Source: Lichenostomus cassidix
Lineage: Eukaryota; Chordata; Aves; Passeriformes; Meliphagidae
Reading direction: 5' to 3'
Assembly (NCBI GenBank): GCA_008360975.2
Contig: CM039193.1
Coordinates: 17,839,389-17,903,388 of the forward strand
DNA: 64,000 bases
Part shown: positions 39,085 to 50,078 of the stretch, in pieces
Position numbering within the stretch: the first letter of the stretch is position 1
Layout: every line of letters starts with the position of its first letter
Program-made: the position numbers and the translations under genes
The notes under the pieces: generated by a model
The model's input: only the letters and a program-made list of their open reading frames with translations
Database searches by the model: none
Told to the model about the DNA's origin: nothing

Positions 39085-39195
39085 TTAATCCTCAGCCTTT
39101 GCCCAGGCATTTTTCACATTTCCTATGAGAATTGGTAGGACCAAAACTGCACACAGAGTTCAGCTGCACCAGGGCAGAGCAGGAGGAGAATCCCA
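39085..39195 (-). mobile_element. Possible older CR1 LINE fragment, reverse orientation
   Basis: The segments tcctcagcctttgccc, ggaccaaaactgcacacag and gttcagctgcaccagggcagagc follow, in order, the reverse complement of a CR1 region upstream of the 3' UTR. That region normally reads CCTCAGCCTTTCCTC...AACTGCACACAG...CACCAGTGC on this strand. The segment is strongly diverged. Confidence 0.5.
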
Positions 39196-42100
39196 CACTG
39201 CTCTTCGCTGTATTTCCAGGCAGAAATTGTTTATTTGTTGGGTTAATCACTCCAAGTTACAGACATGTCAGCAAAGTCATGATTTGATTTAGTGCTGCTG
39301 ATTTTGCATCATCCTGAAAGGTCAGAGCTTGACTCACAGCCTGCATTTGTAAGCCTGGCAGCAACCAAAGCATTATTTTCTGGTGTAGGGAAATCTGTTG
39401 AAAATCTTTAAAACAAGCCCTAGAATCCCAGCATGCTCTGTGGGTGGTGGCTTTGCAATTCTTGGTTTTTTCTTCATTTCCACACCTGAAAACTCCTCGT
39501 TTGAGTTAATGACATTAATTACATCACCCAGACCAGGGGAGCTGGGGCTGAGTTAGCAATGCTTGGGCTGACAGAGGAGGGAAGCAAAACAAAGAGGTCT
39601 GAAAGAAAGTAATTTAGACAACATCTTTAAAAGCTTTAGTGTATTTTACCTTTATATGGTTGATCATTCTGAACCCCGTTCTGAGCCTGTATTTGGCCAG
39701 TCACATCTTTATTGCAACAAAGAAAACCTCTTCTGTGCTTTTAGATGTTATTTTTCTTGGACACTTTCCTGATGTATCCTTGGGGCTTTCTCACAGCAAA
39801 AGGTGAATTCTGTACCTATGTGTGGCTGTGATTTAGGGGGAAACATGAGAATATTGCTTACTTTTTAAGAACTTAGGCCTGCTGGTCTCTGCTGTTGCTT
39901 TATTGATTGGACTTGCAGGTTAATAAATGACTTTTCAATCTTGATTCTCCAATTCCTGAGGGGAAGGAGAGACAAGTGACAAAATGTTGCTATTAAGGGA
40001 CAAACCTTCACAGCAGAGAGTGACTTTCTTTTCAGCAGTTCTGATTTCAGGTGTGCTTTCTGCACAGGTGTGTTTGTGTCAGGGTAAGGAACAGGACACT
40101 CTGGAGCAGCCAGAACAGTGGCAGGGACTCCTCACGGCCTGTGTGGAATAAAAGTTACATCAGCTTCACTCCAGGTATGGCAGGGAAAGGCAGAGAGAAG
40201 CCTTTGTTACCTGTGGTGCTGTTTGAACACAAACACACTTTCTTCTGGGGAAGTTGATAAGCTGAGATTTTCTGCAGTCTTAGCAGGAGCCCAAGAACTT
40301 GTCCCTTGGAAGGAAAAAGGAAAAGGAAAAGCCCTTGCTTTGATCTGTAAGTATTGTTACTTCTTTCCACTGTTTTCATCCCCCCTTCCCCCCTCAAAAA
40401 AAGGTAACTGAATAGCGAATAGTGAATAGTGTGGTGTGGTAGTCAAGAGCAAAGGTTTAGGCTTAGGCTGAGAAATATTATTTTTTAAATTAGTTGAATC
40501 ATATTTTTCCTCTGAAAGAAAAAAAAATCCTGTATTGGTTATGCTTCCTTTTAACTACCTAGAACTACTCTAACCTCAGTTGTATATTGTGTATATATTA
40601 ACACACCAGCCAGATGTCATTAACACAGCTCGACCCACAGTATTTCACTGTTGCAGGAAGCAGGAGATCAGAGCTTTGTGTTTTCCTGGATCACAAAAGT
40701 AACCTTGATTCCCCACGATAGCAGAGGCTCTCAGAAGGGCTCTGTGTGCAGAGTATTTCCCTGATCTGAGTAAACAGTTTTAAGATAAGCAGCTTTTTGA
40801 CTATTAAATGTAGCAGGCATTTGGCTGACACAGCTTCGTGTTGACAGATGCCTTTGTGTCTCTCTGTGATGGAGAGAAGACAGATGTTCTCCTTGGCATT
40901 TAAGAAAGCTGCTGCTTAGCAAAATAAAATGTAAAATTAGCCCGAACAGTGCAGCAGTGAGCAGTGAAACTGGCTGGGCTGCAAGCAAGCAGAGATTGAA
41001 AGGGCCTCATGTGACTGCACTGAAATGTGCTCTTGTGGAAGTCAGTAACTGCTTTGTCATTATGTGACATTAGCCTGTGGAAAAAGAAATTGTTTTTTCC
41101 AGCTCTGCTACAATATAAATGCATGCCAGTGTGAATATCCATGTATAACTAATCCCATGCCAACCATTCCCAGCAGACAGGAATGTCCCTGGCTATCGAT
41201 GCCCGAGTGAGACAGCAATTAGCAGCTCTAAACCCCTGAGCCCGCCCATTGTTTGCTGAATTGGGTTCCTGATCCTTCACAAGGGAGAATAGGAGAATTT
41301 CCTATTTCCCGTTCCTTGGGGATGGGTGCTGCTGTTGGATGGGGATTGGAGCCTTCAGCAGGACACTGCCCACAAGGAAGGGACAGCTCAGGAGGAGCCT
41401 GTACTGGGAATGCTCTGCTGGTTGGCACTGCTCCCACTGTGTGTAACTGCAGCTTAAAAATAAGCAATTAAATTATCTTGGCTGTCTTATAGCCAGGAAA
41501 GCACTTGAGGTAGCTGTTCCAGAGAGAGGCAGAATGTTCCCATTAAAAGAGAGGTTAAAAAAGTATCAAATCGATGTCATTTCTATCCATCAAGAGCCCT
41601 TCAGGGATCAAATGTGCTTCATCACCCCATGGAATCCAGCTGTGGAATCAGCCAGCTAAGGGAAGAGAGCTCCAGACATGGAACATCCCTGGGGCTGTGT
41701 CCATGCCAGAGGACAGGAGCTGCTGCACATCGGGAGGATGCAGAGGGGTTTCTCATTTCAAGAAGGATCTAAGGATAGCGTGAACATGCCCTGGGCCAAG
41801 GCTGAGTGTGCCAGCTCTGGGGAGTGCACAAATAGCACTGGAAATGCTTCTGCTGGGCCTTGCCCATGTGTCACATTAGGAACAGGAGCTGGTGGACACT
41901 GGAGAAGTGTCCATTCACAGGGAGCAGCCTGAGCAGTGCCCCTGCCAGGCTGCTGAGCGAGGTCAGCCCAGCTGGGCGGGCAGTGGTCACTGTCCAGTGC
42001 CACCCTCAGTGAGGACACAGCACTGTGCCCAGCTACCACACGTGGTCATGGCTGGACTGCTGTACCACTGCTGGTCCCACCAGCACTGCCCAGCTCTCTG

Positions 42101-43440
42101 GGCTCTGGGCAGATTTGTCTGCAAAGGCAGTTTTCACAGCCAGTGCAGTCTGGAATGCCCCAAACTGCAGTTAGCAGAGAGCACTCCCTGGGCTGTGCAC
42201 AGAGCCCTGAGCTGTGCACAGAGTCCAGCTCGGGCCTGGAGACATTGTCATGGCAGGTGCTCTCTGAAATTATGGCTGGATTGAAATTATTTAAACTAAT
42301 GGTTGTGTGTAAGGGTGCGATTACAAAAGCACAGCTGGGATTTGCCTCTCATTTAGCTCACAGCAGAAGATGCCACAACAAACACTGGGGGCTTCATGCA
42401 ATGTGTGTCTGGGCTGGTTTCTCCAGGCCATGGTGCCACCCCGCTGTGCAGTTAGAAAAACTCATTCACCGTGCAGAAAATGGAGTTTGCTGTAAGTTAC
42501 TGACCTGGAAGACAGCACTGGTGTTGTGGAGCCCCCAAAATGTTGGTGCAGGGACACCTTTCCCTGAAGGGACAGCAGGTCCCCTCGGAGCACGGCCTGG
42601 GAGGGCTGTAGGCCATGTTGGCCTTGGCCTCCCTCCCAACATGGATTTGGGCCTCTTTCCACAGGTATTTCAGGAGGGATGTGTTTCAGATGTGTTAAAC
42701 CAATCCTCCTCAGATTGTTTGTTCTTTGGAAGTGTTCTCATGGAATCTCCCTCACCCCAGGCCCAGCCATGCCAGGCCTGCTGTGTTTTCAAACCCTTCA
42801 GGCCCTGTCTTGTTGCTTTTAGAGGCTCCTTTTTCTCATTCTGGAGCCCCTGTAATGCCTTCAGTGTTGAAAGCCCTCTGCAGGTTCTTGCCTGGTTCAC
42901 TGAGCTCTCTCAAACAGAGGTAATTACAACCACTTTTTAAGGATTAACCATCTCTGGGGCCACTGGAATGCTGCTCACCCAGAACAGAGGACAGTGGACA
43001 TTGACATTTGGAATACAGCTGCTATCTCCCTGGAGGGACTCCTGCTCTCTAGGTGACACTTGGAGAAGTTGAGGGACAAAATGCCTGAAAATTGGTATTT
43101 TCATGAAGAGAAATGCAGGGCCAGCTGTTGTTTTCCACACCAGTCCATGTCCAGGTGAGCTCCTCAAGGCCCAGCACAGCTGCTGGGGCAGCAATAGGGT
43201 TTTTTATTGCTGTAATGGGTTTCTTGATAAACTCTGGTAGGGAAAATGCCCCTGAACCCCAGACTGAGGCTGTAGCAGCCCCCCCAGTGGGGTTATGGTC
43301 CTAAAAAAGGGAAGGATCCTTGGAGGGAAAGCAGGACATGGCCAGAGGTTTGTTTCTGCCTCCAGCTCACAAAGTACAGACACCAATTCCTCTCTCACCA
43401 AACACAGAGGCTTAGGAACACACCTGTGATTTAAGAGCAC

Positions 43441-43446
43441 TTTATT
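43441..43446 (-). terminator. Distal poly(A) signal of VGLL4
   Basis: AATAAA in minus orientation (TTTATT on the plus strand), with GT-rich sequence about 20-45 bases downstream. It is the last canonical hexamer before the transcript would enter sequence unlike the UTR. Confidence 0.65.
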
Positions 43447-43732
43447 GTTCTTTAAGGCTACTTTTAAGTACAAAAAAAAAAGATGGCCTGCCAAACCTTT
43501 TTTTTTTTTTTCCAGGTGAAACAAGGCCACAAAAGAATGGTATATTACAGATTTACAAACACAGAGAGAATCTTTCAAACTGAACTGTAGATAACCTGGC
43601 TCTGTGAAGAAACTTCACCACGTCTCGTGATGGTGAGTTCAGTTTAGTGTCCTTCCACCTCCCCCCAACCCTTTGGCTTTCGTGACATTGTTGTGTCCAA
43701 TATCTGTTTTACTGGACATAGCACATTAAATC

Positions 43733-43738
43733 TTTATT
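43733..43738 (-). terminator. Proximal alternative poly(A) signal of VGLL4
   Basis: A second AATAAA in minus orientation, about 290 bp upstream of the distal one in the transcript. Use of both would give two 3' UTR lengths. Confidence 0.4.
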
Positions 43739-44458
43739 GCCCTCAAATCCATTTACCTATCTCAGATAAGTAAATGTAACCTTGTAAAACAGCTATTATT
43801 GAAAATATTAGCTTTAAAAACATTATCTTATTTGTGTTTACAAAGAAATAGAGGAGTCACATTTTCCACAGAGTCCATCTACAGTATTAGTATTGACTGT
43901 TATACTGCTCAGTAGCCTGTAGCAATAACAAACGAGTGGCTATTAATGCTAATGCAGTGTCCTCATAGAATAACTGTGTTCCTGCACTTTTACTGTATTA
44001 CAGACAAATCTACAACAAAAAAAAAAGATCAACTTTTTTCTCCAAACAAACAAAAGAAAAAAAAAGAATGATTACAATAAAGGAAAGGGAAAAATTAAAT
44101 AGCTACATATCATTAACAAATTAATTGTTCCTCAAAAAATACCTACAAATTTCTCTGTACATTCTTTACGCACAGCGTAACGATGGTCTTAAAGTTACCT
44201 ATATAAAAAAGTGTTCTTTTAACAATCTTCCTACAGAGAGTAGGGTACTGAATGCCAAAGCAAGGAAGCGTTGACTACCCAGTAAGATGGTAGTGAAATG
44301 TGTAAAACTGGGGGGCTTAGGTGTTGGGTTGTTTTTTTGTGGATTTTTTTTTCATTTTTTTAAAGAAAACTGAGCAGCCACCTTCTCACCAAGAGTAAGA
44401 GCCAATCTCCCGATCTCTTTCTACCCTGCACCTTTTCCAAATTAAATAGCTTAACTTT

Positions 44459-44478
44459 AAAAAAAAAAAAAAAAAAAA
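44459..44478. repeat. 20-base A run (U run in the VGLL4 transcript)
   Basis: Twenty consecutive A on the plus strand inside the VGLL4 3' UTR. In the mRNA this is oligo(U), a possible binding site for U-tract proteins. Confidence 0.85.
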
Positions 44479-45960
44479 GAAGCATAAAATAAAAGCCACA
44501 ATGGACCCAATACTGTAACATAGTCCATAATACATCACGTGGAGTTCATCTTCCAACCAGTTCTCACTTCCTACACTGAGCCCATCGTTTCAGGGTACCC
44601 AGTATAAAAACCAAGCCCTGGCTGCAACTGTCCTGGGAAGATGGAATGTATGGGGGAGAGTAGTTACACTTAACAAGAAGAAGAGAAGCTCTTAGCACTA
44701 GCACAGCTGTGGTTTTATGCCTGCCTCTACTGCCTAATTTCTAGTTAGTAGCTATTAATATAGCAAATGATAATAAATGCAGTAATACCTGTATAAAGTC
44801 TCTACTGGAGGAATGTATGCTGCGACTTGGCATAGGCTGATGGATAGGCTTAAAAAAAAATAAAAATAAACAAGCTGAAAGATCATCTTTCACAAACTGT
44901 AACAATCTGTTGTCCAGCCAAGATCCGTAGGGGTAGCAGTTCCTGCAGCTAGTTGGGGGTGGATTACACAGACTGGGGTTTGGGAAGCAGATCCCTGTGA
45001 AGCAGCAGCACTGCACGAGGCCTGTCCTGAGCTGCCCTCGCTGCTGCTGCTAAAGTGAATAGCAAATACAAATATCATAGAGTACAACTGTACCAGCAGT
45101 AAGTATATCTAGGGTTGTTACTGACAAAAATAAACTAATTCTGAAGAGAAGCTAGTAAGTATTATGATTCTTACTGTCTATACATTAATAGATACCAGCT
45201 ATTTTTCATAAAACATGCATCGTTAAGCACTATGGAACCCTCCAACCTCAGCTCTAGTCTAACAAACTGCAGTGTTTAGGAAAAAAATGCCCGTGTTCTG
45301 TAAATTATGCAGTCCAGTTGCAAGCACTAAGCACCTGAAATCTAAAGAGAGAAAGACCTATAACCTGTATGAGACTTCCCCTTCCAAAGCTGTTTTGCTT
45401 TAAGAAAAATCAAACTGATAGAAATGTCATCCTTAAACCCTTTTTTCAGCAGTTTGCCCTCAAAATATTAGCCTCTTCCAGAAAGTTGCTGTGCAACTTC
45501 AGTCCTCCTCCAATAGTGCAAATCATACATGACAGTTCTTTTCAAGTATATACATACAAAATTACTTCACAGAGGGAAAAAAAAAAAGCAATGTGAGCAA
45601 ACCAGACAAATTCTAGTCTTGAGAAGCTAAGAAAAGCAAAAAAGCACTTGGGTCAACCAACTAAGTGTAATGGCTTTTGTGGATAAGCGTGCATTCTTTT
45701 TTTAAGGGGCAGCAGATTTGCATCAGAGGTTTCTTTGGTAATTGAGGCAGGAAAAAAAAAGGATGCTACATCGTCTGAATCTTTATGAAATAGTTCCTGC
45801 TATTGTCTTTAAGGGCACCCTTTTACAAAACAAAACAAAACCAAAGTGAGTACACAAAATCCTGTGTCGAAAAAACTAACCTCCCCTCCCCCACCACTAT
45901 TTAAGCACTGTTCCAAGCTCAGTCAAACCATGCAAATTCCCAAGGGGAAGGGCGCTGTCC

Positions 45961-46229
45961 TCAGGAGACCACGGAGGGCGAGTGATTATGATTGACCATG
46001 TGGGAGGAAGGGGACGCCTGGCCCCGCCGCGACGCCGACTCGGGGCTGCCGGCCACGCCGTCCTTGGCAGCCTTGATCTGCAGCCACGTGTCCCCCAGTG
46101 CTTTGGCAAAGTGGTCATCCACTGACCCCGTGATGGACACCGAGTTTGCCACCGGCTCGGGCTCCTTGTAGTTCTTGCCGAGGCTCCTGCGGAAGTGCTC
46201 CTCCACCACCGGGTCACACGCAGTGGTGG
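45961..46229 (-). CDS. VGLL4: VGLL4 last coding exon, both TDU motifs
   Basis: VGLL4 is a nuclear cofactor that binds TEAD transcription factors and competes with YAP/TAZ, limiting Hippo-pathway target expression. This exon begins after a tccccacag acceptor; its first two bases complete a serine codon split with the previous exon. It encodes 88 further residues and ends at TGA (45963-45961). Two Tondu motifs are visible: TDU1 around 46209-46162 (VVEEHFRRSLGK) and TDU2 around 46122-46084 (VDDHFAKALGDTW). Both keep the HF pair and the downstream hydrophobics that contact TEAD in the known family. A Ser/His-rich tail ends in SPSVVS, as in other vertebrate VGLL4. Frame, motifs and splice site are intact. 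Neighbouring exons upstream in the transcript are at 48408-48294 and 51944-51722. This is the strongest call in the window. Confidence 0.97.
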
Positions 46230-48293
46230 CTGTGGGGACAGGAGGCACAGGGAGTTAGAGCTCTGCCACTGAGTGCTGCACTCACAGCCTGCACTGCAGC
46301 TGTGCTCTGTCATGGAGACTTGGAATGGATTGGGTGGGGAGGACCTTAAAGCCCATCCAGTGCCACCCCAGCCATGGCAGGGACAGCTTCCACCATCCCA
46401 GGCTGCTCAAAGCTCTCTGTCCAACCTGGCCTTGGACACTGCCAGGGATCCAGGGGCACCACAGCTTCTCTGGGAATTCCATCCCAGCCCCTCCCTACCC
46501 TCCCAGGGAGGAATTCCTTCCCAATATCTCACCCTAACCCTGCCTGGACTCAGTTCAAGGATTCAGTTTAAGGCCACTTGTCCTGTCAGCACAAGTCCCT
46601 GTCACAAAGCTGGCCTTCCCTACACCATTATAGACCTGGGAGTGAAAGGGGTGGGGAAGAAGGAGTTAAAATGAAAGAAAGTAAAACTGGAGTTAAGTAT
46701 TTTTGCATTTCTGTGACCTGCAACAGGTGAGCATTTATATATAATTGTATTTTTCCCTCAGGCTACTAACAGCTCCAGCTCCAATTCTATGGAAACCTTC
46801 TCCCAAAACAATCACATGGAACTTATATTTAGGCTTAAATGGAATTAATGATGTAAACAGTTGTTTCAAATCAGCTCCCAAGCCTGCTGATAGCAGTCAG
46901 GTGTGAGGAGGCCTCATCCTAAATCACAGCATGCCAAAAGCTGAGCTCAGGGTTTCATCTTACTCCACACACTTGTGCTGGGAGCAGTCACAACTAAGTG
47001 AATCATGACCACTGCAGTCAAGTGCTGTAAGACTATTACCAGAGCCTTAAAAGACAGGTTTAGAACAAGAATAATACTAATTCCTCAGACTAAATATAAG
47101 AGCACTGTAGTTTTAAAATTTAGAAACAGCATTTGTGTGTCAATGAAAATTATCTTTCCAAAAACACTTGGAACTGTTGGGATCCATGGCACTGCCTCCG
47201 TGCTCCAGCAAGGCTGGATTGATCCTAAAATAAACATGAGTGTCATGCACAGACACCTCTTCACCTGACAGGAGACAAATCTCTTCTGGAAACATCCAGC
47301 CCTGTTCCAAGCCCATGGAAATGCAGCCAGGGTCCCACTGGAGCAGCTCTCCTCGGACCAGCAGCACCAGTTTTTGAGAAAACTTGTGACATCTGAGATC
47401 CCCAAGGACTGATTTCTCCAAGAGTCTAAGGGTCTCCTTCAGCTCCCAATTCTAGTTATCAACAGCACTGATCTTTATAAAATAAAATACTGCTAACAAT
47501 AAAAATACTAATAATTACCCTACTATGGACTTTAGGCTCTGCCTACATCATACTGGGATTGTTCCATGGACACATCCTGGTTGCTGGAGCCCCACTGCCA
47601 TGAGCTTCTGGCAATGCTGCACATTAGAGCTCTGCCTCAGCAGGTAAAGGACTTGCCAGGAAAGGGCTGTGCTTGCCCTGTGCTTTCTGTGCAGTGAGTG
47701 AACAGAAACAGCCCCAGGTTTCCCAGCAAGCACTGCCTGAACAGATTTTGTGAAAAGTACTAATTGCATGGAAGGCAGAAAGCTAAAGCTCCCTGCTTGG
47801 GTTGCTGTAGCAACTGCCCTGCAAAGCTTTTTGTGTTATCCACGCAGAGCAGGGTGGAGGGTAGGGGCTTTGGAAGAGATTTTGTGGCTGCAGGAAAGGT
47901 TTTTGTGACTGCAGCTGAATCCCAAGAGTCTCCTGGCTATTGAAAGAGCAGGGAAACTACAGCTCCTAAAATAAGAGCGTGGTGGGATCTGCTGGCCCTG
48001 GCTGCTATCTGTCAGCTGGACTAAAATAAACATAATGACTTATTTGTCTGTGTGGGGTGTTAGTTTTGTTTTTTTTTTTTAAAGCAGCTTTTCAAAACAA
48101 GAAGAAAGAACACCTCTGTCCCCCTAATTCAGCATGGGTACTTTGTGCTGTGGCACAGGATGGACGCTCAGAAAGCGGCAGACAGAGAGGTGCCCATTGT
48201 TGCACCTCCTGCTCTCCCTGCTCAGAGGGGCACAGCTGAGAGCTCGCTGCTCCCCTGCAGTGCCAAGGAGGGCAGCTGGCAGGTGGCACTTAC
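46230..48293 (-). other. VGLL4: VGLL4 intron between the last two coding exons
   Basis: A 2064-bp intron in minus orientation, with donor gtaagt at 48293-48288 and an acceptor ending in ccccacag at 46230. It is a phase 1 intron. It contains a CR1 copy (46312-46615) close to the acceptor. The remainder is unique sequence with no recognised feature. Confidence 0.92.
46312..46615 (-). mobile_element. CR1 LINE 3'-end copy inside VGLL4 intron
   Basis: About 300 bp match the reverse complement of the CR1 3' region in order: a tggaatggattgggtgggg end, aggaccttaaagcccatcc, gccatggcagggacagcttcc, accatcccaggctgctcaaag, tccaacctggccttggacact, gccagggatccaggggca, cttctctgggaattcc, ggaggaattccttcccaata and acttgtcctgtc. 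It is 5'-truncated and lies in the same orientation as VGLL4. Its 3' end is only about 80 bp from the splice acceptor of the TDU exon. It is the longest CR1 copy in the window. Confidence 0.93.
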
Positions 48294-48408
48294 AGCTGGA
48301 AGGTCTCCTGTAGGCAGCCCCGGAGCAGGCGCTGTGGGCGATGGGGCAGTGCGACAGGTTGCAGTTGCGGTTGTTGGCAGAAGCACAGGTGATCACAGAG
48401 GGACGGTT
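48294..48408 (-). CDS. VGLL4: VGLL4 internal coding exon (Cys/His-containing linker)
   Basis: A 115-bp exon between a cccccag acceptor (AG at 48410-48409) and a gtaagt donor starting at 48293. It opens in phase 0, encodes 38 residues and leaves one base of a split serine codon. The peptide begins NRPSVITCASANNRNCN and continues through LSHCPIAHSAC to YRRPSS. This matches the conserved linker of vertebrate VGLL4 just before the TDU region, including the HCPIAHS segment. The stretch where the mammalian protein, as I recall it, has a slightly longer Ala/Pro segment is shorter here (SGAAYRR). No enzymatic role is known for this part; it links the Ser/Pro-rich region to the TEAD-binding motifs. 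Confidence 0.96.
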
Positions 48409-48452
48409 CTGGGGGGACACAACCAGAGGGTCACTCAGGCCAGCAGCAGCAG

Positions 48453-49387
48453 CAATTCAACACAGAAACTAGCCCATTTCTTATTAAACCCCCAGATATT
48501 CTGTTATTTCTTTGATTAAAAATAAAAATCCGCATTGCATTTCCACAGTACTTGCTATTTAAGTGAACAGAAAAAGGGCACTGTGAAAGTAAATCTTAGA
48601 AATTATTTTACATTGATTGTTGCAACTTCACAGCCACAGCAATTAAATCCACGAAGTACCCCATTCATAATAACACCCCAAATATTCTGTTATTTCTTTG
48701 ATTAAAAACAAAAATCCGCATTGCATTTCCACAGTGGTTCTTGCTATTTACATGAACAGAAAAAGGGCACTGTGAAAGAAAACCTTAGAAATTATTTTAC
48801 ATTGATTGTTGCAACCTCACAGCCACAGTAATTAAAGCCATAAAATTTCCAATTCATATTAAACCCCCAAATATTCAATTATTTCTTTGATTAAAAATAA
48901 AATCCACACTGCATTTCCATAGATGTTCTGGCTATTTAAGTGAACAGAAAAAGGGCACTGTGAAAGCAAATCTTAAAAGTGATTTTACAGTGATTGTTGC
49001 AACCTCACAGCCACAGCAATTCAACACAGAAACTATCACATTCATATTAACCCACCAAATATTCTGTTATTTCTTTGATTAAAAACAAAAATCCACATTG
49101 CATTTCCACAGCGGTTCTTGATATTTAAGTGAACAGAAAAAGGGCACTGTGAAAGCAAACCTTAGAAGTGATTTTACAGAGATTGTTGCAACCTCACAGC
49201 CACAGTAATTAAAGCCATAAAATATCCAATTGATATTAAACTTCCAAATATTCAATTATTTCTTTGATTAAAAATAAAATCCACAATGCATTTCCATAGA
49301 TGTTCTGGCTATTTAAGTGAACAGAAAAAGGGCACTGTGAAAGCAAATCTTAAAAGTGATTTTACAGCAATTGTTGCAACTTCACAG
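48453..49387. repeat. Five-unit tandem array, about 188 bp units, dimeric order
   Basis: Units run 48453-48639, 48640-48828, 48829-49016, 49017-49205 and 49206-49387 (187, 189, 188, 189 and about 182 bp). All share cores such as tatttctttgattaaaaa, gaacagaaaaagggcactg and ttgttgcaac. Units 3 and 5 share private variants (taattaaagccataaaat, tccatagatgttctggc, ttaaaagtgattttacag). Units 2 and 4, with unit 1 similar, share others (tattctgttatttc, aaaacaaaaatcc). The array is thus two copies of a dimer of about 377 bp plus one extra unit. No open frame is conserved and no known family was recognised. Confidence 0.95.
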
Positions 49388-49704
49388 ACATTCCACATGC
49401 AGCACTAAATGCCTACAAATTAAATGTTGCTTTCATTCTGTGGCCACACATCTTTGTCTCTCCAGGACTCAGCAGGGTTTTGCAGATTTTACAGATATTT
49501 GTTGTCTTGGTGTTTCTCAAGTTTTAGTGTTACCATTTGTCGTGCAGAGGTTGGGTTTTCCTAGCCCTACCTCTGCATTCCATAGTGCATCCTAATCCCA
49601 TAGGATGTACAATATGAAGAACTCTTGACCACAAGTCCTTTCCTGCTGTAATTCATCTGCCTTTCCAGCACTGCTTAATTAACATCATTACATGAATGGC
49701 AATT

Positions 49705-50078
49705 GAACACTTGACAATTAATTTGCATTGAGTATAATGGGCTCCTTGCATCATCAAATATATGAAATTTATTCCAAGAAATAAGAATTGGAATAAGAAT
49801 GTGTATCATTCTGAGCACATGCAAATTCCCCAAAATATCCATTCACAGCTACATTACAACATCAGAACTCACCACCTATACTTTGTACAAAGTGTAAACA
49901 TAAAATACTCTTTCATAGCTGTTTACTATGGAAATGTTACACTGAAACAAGGCCCTAGGAAATCAAATGTCCCAGTTTCTCCAGGTGGCTGAAGTAACAC
50001 AGGTATTGGAATAAACTTCATACATTTGATGATGCAAGGAGCCCATTATACTCAATGCAAATTAATTATCAAGTGTTC
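49705..50078. repeat. Long inverted repeat, 73-bp arms and 228-bp spacer
   Basis: The left arm (49705-49777) and right arm (50006-50078) are reverse complements with three mismatches in 73 positions and no gaps. Both contain the segment that reads gatgatgcaaggagcccatt on the right arm. The spacer, 49778-50005, shows no frame or second repeat. No flanking target-site duplication was evident at the arm ends. It may be a non-autonomous DNA transposon with long terminal inverted repeats or an inverted duplication. In the VGLL4 pre-mRNA the arms could form a long hairpin. Confidence 0.92.

Larger units (their letters stand above)
27511..43421. other. ATG7-VGLL4 intergenic region
   Basis: About 16 kb lie between the inferred 3' ends of two convergent genes. 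I recognise no gene in it. Open frames are either minisatellite artefacts (34.3-34.7 kb) or long frames in GC-richer DNA with no family resemblance (42155-42940). CR1 relics, short tandem repeats and a G-rich segment are listed separately. Apart from these the sequence appears unique and I see no further features. Confidence 0.65.
43422..45960 (-). other. VGLL4: VGLL4 3' UTR
   Basis: About 2.5 kb downstream (in minus orientation) of the VGLL4 stop codon. It is AT-rich, with no splice-like structure and no credible frame. It ends just past an AATAAA on the minus strand at 43441-43446, followed downstream by GT-rich sequence (ggtgtgttcc and tgtgtttggtg in minus orientation). A second AATAAA at 43733-43738 offers a UTR shorter by about 290 bp. 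A 20-base U run in the transcript corresponds to the A run at 44459-44478. The length is compatible with the long VGLL4 3' UTR of other vertebrates as I recall it, but the cleavage site is inferred. Confidence 0.72.

Noticed and set aside
45897..46313. 138-codon minus-strand frame overlapping the last VGLL4 exon in another frame
   Set aside because: It is a shadow frame of the GC-rich TDU exon; the VGLL4 frame has the conserved motifs and matching splice phase.
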